From NCBI GenBank assembly GCA_028876725.1, contig JAGWRB010000116.1, positions 1 to 43,439 on the forward strand: DNA of 43,439 nt, written 5' to 3'. The stretch is from Gemmatimonadota bacterium (GTDB lineage: Bacteria; Gemmatimonadota; Gemmatimonadetes; Gemmatimonadales; Gemmatimonadaceae). Shown in pieces: positions 36,709 to 43,439 of this stretch. The notes beneath the pieces are model-generated. The model was not told the DNA's origin. It made no database searches and was given only the letters and a program-made list of their open reading frames with translations. The translations under genes were made by a program, and so were the position numbers. Position 1 is the stretch's first letter. The number at the start of each line of letters is the position of its first letter.

Positions 36709-38124
36709 TCAGAAGTGCCGCTGGATGAGCCAGAAGCGCATCTGGAACGCTTCGGGACTGATGGGCCATCCGTAGGTGATTGGCGAATAGTATATGAATC
36801 CAAGAATGACCGCCGCCAGCAGCCCCCAGTAGAGCGCGGCCGACCGCCGCGACGGGAAGCGCCAACCCGGGTCGCCGGCGTCGACCGGCGCCGCCGCCCA
36901 GCCGGCGAGGATCCCCACCGCCAGCGCCGCGAGCGCCGCACTGTAGGCGAGCGCCATGAAGTACGAGTACTGGTACATCAGGCGGCGGATCAAGGCAAAG
37001 GGGAGAAAGTTCGCGACGTAGCCCACGGCGAGAACGGCCAGCGGGTCGCGCCATGCGGTGAAGTCGCGGCGCCGCCAGGCGAGCCCCAGCAGACCGGCGC
37101 CGAGCCCGATGAGGATGCCGTACCATACGACGGGATTGCCGGCCAGGAAGACCGCCCCCTGGCGGCCGTCGGGCCGCTTCTCGCCCGCCCAGAATTCGAT
37201 GGGGTGGCGGATCACGGGCCAGCTGTACCACGGCGACGCCGCCGGATTCTCCTTGCCCACGAAGAACGCGTCGGCGCGGCGCATCACCACGTTGAGCTCC
37301 GCGAACCGCGCATAGAACGGCATCGTGGCGCCGGGCTTGTAGAATTGGTCGCCGGCCAGGGTGGCCCGAAAGCGCGGCGACATCCACATGTCGCCCGGGC
37401 CGCTGTGCGTCATCCACGCGAAGTGCACGGCGAACACCGCGAGGTAGAGCGCCACCGGGATCCCGACGAGCAGGGCGCCCTCGCGCGCCGCGCGCCCCCA
37501 GCCATCGCGGGCGCGCCAGGCGTCGACCAGCCATATGAGTCCTATGATCCCGAGCGCGGAGAGCCCCGTCCACTTGGTGGCCACGGCCAGCCCGGCGAAC
37601 AGCGCCGCCGCGCCCAGACGCCGCCCGCGCGCCCCGCCCGCCCGGCGCCGCGCCGACAGAAATGCCGTCACCGCCGACAGCGCGAACAACAGCAGCATGC
37701 TGTCGGGCACGAGAATCCGCGACTCGGCCACGAGCGCGTTGTCGAACAGCAGGAGCGCCGCGCCGAACGCCGCGACGCGGCGCGGCGCGGAGAGCTGCCG
37801 CAACAGCAGGTAGAGCACCGGCACCACGAACGTGCCGGCCAGCGCCGGGAGCACGCGCATCACCGGAGCCGGATCGGGGTGCGCCAGCGAGGCCGCGGAG
37901 ATATGGAAGAGGTGCGCCCACAGCGCGTAGAGCTGCTCGGCGAGCGGCGGATGCACGTCCACATAGAACACGTGCGCGAGGTAGTCGGCCGTGAATTTCT
38001 GGTACGTGGTCTCGTCGAACATCGGCACACGCGGCGTGAACAGCGCCCAGAAGCGGGTGAGCGCCGAAAGCGCGGTGAGCACGGCCAGCTCCGGCGGAAT
38101 GCGCCGGCGGAGGGAGTCGAGCAT
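36709..38124 (-). CDS. GT39/PMT family glycosyltransferase (protein O-mannosyltransferase-like), multi-TM
   Basis: RFWALFTPRVPMFDETTYQKFTADYLAHVFYVDVHPPLAEQLYAL; VATKWTGLSALGI; MYQYSYFMALAY; many hydrophobic helices. Confidence 0.85.
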   Translation of the reverse strand: MLDSLRRRIPPELAVLTALSALTRFWALFTPRVPMFDETTYQKFTADYLAHVFYVDVHPPLAEQLYALWAHLFHISAASLAHPDPAPVMRVLPALAGTFVVPVLYLLLRQLSAPRRVAAFGAALLLFDNALVAESRILVPDSMLLLFALSAVTAFLSARRRAGGARGRRLGAAALFAGLAVATKWTGLSALGIIGLIWLVDAWRARDGWGRAAREGALLVGIPVALYLAVFAVHFAWMTHSGPGDMWMSPRFRATLAGDQFYKPGATMPFYARFAELNVVMRRADAFFVGKENPAASPWYSWPVIRHPIEFWAGEKRPDGRQGAVFLAGNPVVWYGILIGLGAGLLGLAWRRRDFTAWRDPLAVLAVGYVANFLPFALIRRLMYQYSYFMALAYSAALAALAVGILAGWAAAPVDAGDPGWRFPSRRSAALYWGLLAAVILGFIYYSPITYGWPISPEAFQMRFWLIQRHF

Positions 38125-38235
38125 TCCCAATTCTAGCCGCGCGCGGCGGCGCCAGCACCTCCCGCGGGACGCCTCGACTGGCGGGCCGCGCCCGGAGTGC
38201 AGAGAATACAGGGTCCAACCCACGGAGTCACTCGG

Positions 38236-40392
38236 ATGTCGCTCCACCCGATGCGCCACGTCGCGCTCACGCTCGTATTCCTGGCCGCGGCGCTGTTCAC
38301 CGCCAGTGCCGCCGGCGCGCAGCAGCCGCCCAAGTACCCCGTCACCCGCAAGGACAACGTGGTGGACGACTACTTCGGGACCAAGGTGCCCGACCCGTAC
38401 CGCTGGCTCGAGGATCAGAACTCGCGGGAGGTCGCGAAATGGGTGGAGGCGCAGAACGCGGTCACCTACCAGTATCTCGACCGGATTCCGCTGCGCGAGG
38501 TGTTCCGGCAACGGCTGACGCAGCTGTGGAATACGCCGAGCATCGGCGTCCCCGACCGGGTGGCGGGCCGGCTCTTCTACCGGATGAACTCCGGGCTGCA
38601 GAACCAGTCGGTGCTCTACGAGCAAACCGACGTCGGCGCGACGCCACAGACGCTCATCGATCCCAACACGATTTCCGCCGACGGGTCGGTGGATCTGTCG
38701 TCGTACGCCCCTTCACCCGACGGCGCGTACCTGGCCTACGGACTCTCGGTGGGCGGCTCCGACTGGGAGGAGCTGCACGTGCGCGAGCTGCGCACGGGGC
38801 GCGATCTGGCCGACACCGTGCACTGGGTGAAGTACTCGGGGATCGCGTGGACGCGCGATGGCCGGGGATTCTTCTACACGCGCTTCCCGGCCCCGCCCGC
38901 CGGCCAGGTGCTCACCGCCGCGGCGGTGAACGGCAAGATCTACTATCACGCCGTGGGCACGCCCGATTCGCAGGACCGCATGATTTACGAGCGGCCCGAC
39001 CGCCCCGACTGGTATGAGGACGCCTCGGTCACCGACGACGGCCACTACCTGTTCATTGCCCTGCACCACGGCACCAATCCCGAAAACCTGCTCTACTACG
39101 CGGACCTCGGCGACCCGATGCGCCCCGACGTGGGCGCTGCCATCCACCCGGTGAATACGTCGGACGACGCGGAATACGCCGTGGTGGGCAACATCGGCAA
39201 CACAGTCATCATTCAGACGACGAAGGACGCGCCGAACCGGCGCATCATCGCGATGACCCTCCCCGACACCTCCCTCGCGCACGCGAAGACCGTCGTCCCG
39301 GAAACGAAGAACAATATTCAGGCCTCGCTCGTGGCCGGCGACCGCATCGTGGTGCAGACGCTGGAAGACGTGCAGAGCCACGTGCGGATGTACGACGCCT
39401 CGGGGGCGATGGTGGACCAGGTGACCCTGCCGGGCGTGGGCGCGGTGGAGGGGCTGAGCGGCCGCGCCGGGCGCGATGAGATTTTTTATTCGTTTGCGTC
39501 GTACCTGGCGCCGACCACCGTGTATCACTACGACTTTGCCACCAAGCGGACGACGGTGTTCAGCCCGCTCGCGCGCCACCCGCTGTTCGACGCCGCGCCG
39601 TACGAGACCAAGCAGGTGTTCTATCGGTCCAAGGATGGAACGCGCGTGCCGATGTTCATCACGATGAAGAAGGGCACCGTGCTCGACGGCTCGCACCCCA
39701 CCATCCTCTACGCCTACGGCGGGTTCGACATCGCCACGCTCCCGAGTTACAGCCCCACCGTGGCCGTGTGGCTGGAGCACGGCGGGATCTATGCCGTGGC
39801 GAACATTCGCGGCGGGAGCGAGTACGGCGAAGCGTGGCACCACGCGGGGCGTCTGGACAAGAAGCAGAACGTGTTCGACGACTTCGCGTGGGCGGCCAAG
39901 TACCTGATCGCGCAGAAGTACACGTCGCCCAAGCACCTCGCCATTCACGGCTATTCCAACGGCGGGCTGCTCGTGGGCGCTACGGAGGAGCAGCACCCCG
40001 AGCTGTTCGCGGCCGCGTATCCGGGCGCCGGCGTGATGGACATGCTGCGGTACCAGAAGTTCAGCGCGGGCATCGGATGGGTGCCGGAATACGGATCGTC
40101 GGACAACGCCGCGCAGTTCAAGTACCTGATCAAGTTCTCGCCCGTGCACAACGCGAAGCCGGGGCGGTGCTATCCGGCGACGATCGTGACGACGGCGGAC
40201 CACGACGACCGCGTGGTGCCGGGCCACTCGTTCAAGTTCACGGCGGCGATGCAGGCGGCGCAGAGCTGCCAGCGGCCGATCCTCATTCGCGTGGAAACGA
40301 AGACGAGCCACGGGTACATGCCGACGGATAAACGCATCGCGCAGCTGGCCGACGTGTGGGCGTTCACCGGTTGGGAAACCGGCATGCGATAG
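38236..40392 (+). CDS. Prolyl oligopeptidase family serine peptidase (S9A), secreted
   Basis: Signal peptide; YPVTRKDNVVDDYFGTKVPDPYRWLED; GGFDIATLPSYSP; HGYSNGGLLVGA; TTADHDDRVVPGHSFKF. Confidence 0.95.
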   Translation: MSLHPMRHVALTLVFLAAALFTASAAGAQQPPKYPVTRKDNVVDDYFGTKVPDPYRWLEDQNSREVAKWVEAQNAVTYQYLDRIPLREVFRQRLTQLWNTPSIGVPDRVAGRLFYRMNSGLQNQSVLYEQTDVGATPQTLIDPNTISADGSVDLSSYAPSPDGAYLAYGLSVGGSDWEELHVRELRTGRDLADTVHWVKYSGIAWTRDGRGFFYTRFPAPPAGQVLTAAAVNGKIYYHAVGTPDSQDRMIYERPDRPDWYEDASVTDDGHYLFIALHHGTNPENLLYYADLGDPMRPDVGAAIHPVNTSDDAEYAVVGNIGNTVIIQTTKDAPNRRIIAMTLPDTSLAHAKTVVPETKNNIQASLVAGDRIVVQTLEDVQSHVRMYDASGAMVDQVTLPGVGAVEGLSGRAGRDEIFYSFASYLAPTTVYHYDFATKRTTVFSPLARHPLFDAAPYETKQVFYRSKDGTRVPMFITMKKGTVLDGSHPTILYAYGGFDIATLPSYSPTVAVWLEHGGIYAVANIRGGSEYGEAWHHAGRLDKKQNVFDDFAWAAKYLIAQKYTSPKHLAIHGYSNGGLLVGATEEQHPELFAAAYPGAGVMDMLRYQKFSAGIGWVPEYGSSDNAAQFKYLIKFSPVHNAKPGRCYPATIVTTADHDDRVVPGHSFKFTAAMQAAQSCQRPILIRVETKTSHGYMPTDKRIAQLADVWAFTGWETGMR

Positions 40393-40427
40393 GCCGGTCC
40401 CGCGGCCGGCGGGCGTGCGGAGTTGGG

Positions 40428-40462
40428 AAGGGCCGCCGTGATCATCCGTCGCGGCGGCCCTT
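40428..40462 (+). terminator. Hairpin terminator candidate after the S9 peptidase gene
   Basis: 11-bp stem AAGGGCCGCCG/CGGCGGCCCTT, 13-nt loop, then CTTG. Confidence 0.6.
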
Positions 40463-40498
40463 CTTGCGCCTTCAACAACGAGATTAGAACGTACAGGC

Positions 40499-43439
40499 GT
40501 GACCGCCTCTCCCTCCGCGGGCCGTGCGCGCCCCGCCGACGATCGCCCGCGCCGCGGGCTGTCGATCGCCGTCAAACTTCCGCTGTTCATCGGCGCCCTG
40601 CTCGTGGGCGTGGTCGCGCTCAACACCTGGGGCGACTACCACGGGCACATGCAAGAGGAGCGCGCCGAGGCCGCGAAGCGGCTCACGAACGTGGCGGGAG
40701 AGTTCGTGCAGACGCTCACCCGCCTGCGCCTCCAGCTCACCGAGGCGATGGCGCCGGTGGCCGCCGACCCGGCGGCGGCCGCGCTGCTCACCGAACCGTC
40801 CGCCGCTGCCCCGCCGGAACTGCTCGAACGGCTGCGCCGACTGGCCGGCGATCCGCAAACGGCAGCCGTCGAGCTGCGCGACCGCAGCGGCGCAACGCGC
40901 GTGCGGGTGATCGGCGTCGACTCTGGCGCCGACACGCTGCTCGACCCTGCGCTGTTGGCGCGTGCCGACACCTCCGACTCGGCCGCGGTCGGGCGCCTTC
41001 GGCAGCGCCAGGGGGGCGCGACGTACGCCGTCGCGATGCGCGTGCGCGGCGACGCCGGCACCGCGGGGTATCTCGTGCTCTGGCGCCGTCTGATTTCGCG
41101 TCCCGCGTCGCGCACGCAGGTGGCGCGGCTCATCGGGACGGGGGGGCAGGTGTACGTTGGGAACACCGCCGACTCGACCTGGACCAATCTTTCCGGCCCT
41201 GCCGTGCCGCCGCCGTTGGCCGTGGTCGACACGCCGGGCCTGCACGACTATCGCCGGGCGAGCGTCGGCCGCGTGATTGCGGTGTCGGCGCCGGTGGCCG
41301 ATACGCCATGGTCGGTGGTGGTCGAGTTCCCCGCTGACTCGGTGCGAGCACCGGTGCTGCTGGACGTGCGGCACCTGCTCTGGATCGACGCGCTGGCGCT
41401 TCTCGTGGGACTCGTGGGCGCATGGCTGCTGAGCCGGCGGTTCACGCGCCGGCTGTCGCGGTTAACGGAGGGCGCGGAATCGATGGCGGCGCCGGGCCCG
41501 CGGGCCACCGCGCCGGGAGACACCGGGGACGAGGTCGAGCGGCTGGGACGGGCGTTCGACGCCATGCGGCAGCGCGTGCACGACGCGCTGGCGCAGCGCG
41601 CGGCATCAGAGGAATTATATCGCGGCATCTTCGAATCGGTGCCGCTGCCGCTGTACGTCGTGGACCTCACCACCCTCCGATTCCTGGCGGTGAACCAGGC
41701 GGCCGTGGAGCAGTATGGGTACACGCGGGACGAGTTCCTGGCCATGACCCTGCGCGACATCCGCCCCGAAGAGGACGTGGTGCGGCTCGAGGCGTCGGTG
41801 GCGAGGATGACCGACCGGCCCGAGTCGCGCGGCGTCTGGCGCCACGTCCGGAAGGACGGCAGCGCGCTCCAGGCGGAGATCGTGGCGCACGCGCTGCTGT
41901 TCAACGGCCGCGCGGCGTTTCTCGTGGTCGCCAACGACGTCACCGAGCGCCACCGGGCGGCGGAGGCGCTGCGCCGCTCGGAGGAGCGCTACCGCCGGCT
42001 GGTCCACGAGGCGCCGTACGGGATCGAGCTCAGCACGCTCGACGGCCGTATGCTCGACGCCAATCCGGCCGTCGCCCACATGCTGGGCTACGACCGGCCG
42101 GAGGAATTGATCGGCTCCGACATCCTCGACCTGTACGCCGACCCGGCCGACCGCGAACTCGGGCTCCGGCAGCTCCACGCGGCCGGGTACGCCCGCATGG
42201 ACCGCCTGCAATGGAAACGCCGCGACGGCCGACTGATCACCGTGCGGTTCAGCGGGCGGCTCGTGCGCGAGTCGGAGCACGAGGAGCCGTATATCGAAAC
42301 GATTATCGAAGACGTCACCGACCGGCTCCGGTTGGAGGAGCAGTTCCATCAGGCGCAGAAGATGGAGGCCATCGGCCGCCTCGCCGGCGGCATCGCGCAC
42401 GACTTCAACAACCTCCTCACGGTGATCCTGACGACCACCGAGCTGCTGCTCGACGAGCAGGCGGCCGAGACCCCGCTGCGCGCCGAGCTGCAGGACATCT
42501 ACCGCAGCGCCCAGCGCGGCGCGGATCTCACGCGGCAGCTGCTGGCGTTCAGCCGGCGCCAGGTGCTCTCCATCCACCCGCTGAGCGTGAACGAGCTCGT
42601 GGTGGGCATCGAACGTATGCTGCGGCGCCTGCTCGGGGAGGACGTCGAAACCCGGGTCGTGACGAGCGCCGCGGCGGACATCGCCCGGGCGGACGCGGGG
42701 CAGCTCGAGCAGGTGCTGCTCAACCTCGCGGTGAACGCCCGCGACGCGATGCCCCGCGGCGGCTGCCTCACGATCGAAACGTCGCACGTGGACCTGACCG
42801 AAGCGGTGACCGAGCGCCACTTCGAGATCCCGCCCGGCGCGTACGTGGCCATCGCGGTGAGCGACACGGGCGAAGGAATGTCCCGAGAAGTCCAGGCGCA
42901 CCTCTTCGAGCCGTTCTTCACGACCAAGCCGCGCGATCGCGGCACCGGGCTCGGCCTCGCGACGGTGTACGGCATCGTGAAGCAGCTCGGCGGGTACATC
43001 TGGTGCTACAGCGAGCCCGGCCAGGGCACGACGTTCAAGATCTACCTGCCCCGCGTGGACGACGCGCCGCATACGCCCCTCGCCGGTGGCGCGCGTCGCG
43101 ACGACGTGCGCGGCACCGAGACCGTGCTGATCGCCGAGGACGAGGATGGCATCCGCGCGCTGCTCACCCGCACGCTGCAGTCGCGCGGGTACACGGTGCT
43201 CGCGGGTGCGAACGGCGAGGAGGCACTCGCCCTGGCCCGGTCGCACACCGGCCCGGTGGACCTGCTGGTGACCGACGTGGTGATGCCGGGGATGAGCGGC
43301 CCCGAGCTCGCAAAGGAAGTCGTCGCGCGGCACCCGGGGGCGCGGGTGCTGTTCCTGTCGGGGTACACCGACGAGGCCGTGGTCGCGCACGGCCTGGCCA
43401 CCGGCCAGACGGCGTTCCTGCAGAAGCCGTTCACGCACA
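40499..43439 (+). CDS. Hybrid sensor histidine kinase (extracytoplasmic sensor, HAMP-like, two PAS, HisKA, HATPase, REC), C-terminus truncated by window end
   Basis: Frame read from GTG 40499 (not in ORF track because it runs off the end): LSIAVKLPLFIGALLVGVVALNTWGDYHGHMQEERAEA...; QYGYTRDEFLAM; LAGGIAHDFNNLLTVIL; GTGLGLATVYGIVKQLGG; LLVTDVVMPGMSG...FLQKPFT. Confidence 0.9.
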   Translation, partial: MTASPSAGRARPADDRPRRGLSIAVKLPLFIGALLVGVVALNTWGDYHGHMQEERAEAAKRLTNVAGEFVQTLTRLRLQLTEAMAPVAADPAAAALLTEPSAAAPPELLERLRRLAGDPQTAAVELRDRSGATRVRVIGVDSGADTLLDPALLARADTSDSAAVGRLRQRQGGATYAVAMRVRGDAGTAGYLVLWRRLISRPASRTQVARLIGTGGQVYVGNTADSTWTNLSGPAVPPPLAVVDTPGLHDYRRASVGRVIAVSAPVADTPWSVVVEFPADSVRAPVLLDVRHLLWIDALALLVGLVGAWLLSRRFTRRLSRLTEGAESMAAPGPRATAPGDTGDEVERLGRAFDAMRQRVHDALAQRAASEELYRGIFESVPLPLYVVDLTTLRFLAVNQAAVEQYGYTRDEFLAMTLRDIRPEEDVVRLEASVARMTDRPESRGVWRHVRKDGSALQAEIVAHALLFNGRAAFLVVANDVTERHRAAEALRRSEERYRRLVHEAPYGIELSTLDGRMLDANPAVAHMLGYDRPEELIGSDILDLYADPADRELGLRQLHAAGYARMDRLQWKRRDGRLITVRFSGRLVRESEHEEPYIETIIEDVTDRLRLEEQFHQAQKMEAIGRLAGGIAHDFNNLLTVILTTTELLLDEQAAETPLRAELQDIYRSAQRGADLTRQLLAFSRRQVLSIHPLSVNELVVGIERMLRRLLGEDVETRVVTSAAADIARADAGQLEQVLLNLAVNARDAMPRGGCLTIETSHVDLTEAVTERHFEIPPGAYVAIAVSDTGEGMSREVQAHLFEPFFTTKPRDRGTGLGLATVYGIVKQLGGYIWCYSEPGQGTTFKIYLPRVDDAPHTPLAGGARRDDVRGTETVLIAEDEDGIRALLTRTLQSRGYTVLAGANGEEALALARSHTGPVDLLVTDVVMPGMSGPELAKEVVARHPGARVLFLSGYTDEAVVAHGLATGQTAFLQKPFTH

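Noticed and set aside
41615-43438. 607-aa minus-strand ORF
   Set aside because: Antisense to a clear histidine kinase coding frame
1-43439. tRNA, rRNA, prophage, transposon or toxin-antitoxin loci
   Set aside because: No supporting sequence seen by eye in the short intergenic spaces; a tRNAscan/Infernal run would be needed to exclude small RNAs

Overview
High-GC bacterial chromosomal window, densely packed with metabolic and housekeeping genes. The style resembles Gemmatimonadota, but that is inference from protein style only. I find about 31 protein-coding genes, two of them truncated at the window edges. Main blocks: (i) paaABC(D) phenylacetyl-CoA epoxidase genes; (ii) a homogentisate operon hpd-hmgA-amino acid dehydrogenase, with acetoacetyl-CoA synthetase nearby; (iii) secreted or lipoprotein peptidases (M28, M30-like, S9) and an FKBP isomerase; (iv) a GNAT (COG3375-like) - N-succinylamino acid racemase/OSBS-like - M20 hydrolase cluster matching the D-to-L amino acid conversion pathway known from Geobacillus; (v) Tat-exported clan GH-D and GH2 glycosidases; (vi) an otsA-otsB fusion convergent with an MscS channel; (vii) two PLP enzymes side by side; (viii) a seven-repeat, cysteine-paired RCC1 lipoprotein; (ix) a protein O-mannosyltransferase-like gene almost fused to a DUF2779/Fe-S nuclease; (x) two hybrid sensor kinases. 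I see no CRISPR array, tRNA, rRNA, transposase or phage gene. The most unusual non-coding signal is a set of short-period (7-8 bp) degenerate tandem repeats a few nt upstream of the predicted non-ATG starts of three minus-strand genes. No clearly new multi-gene defence or mobile system is evident.
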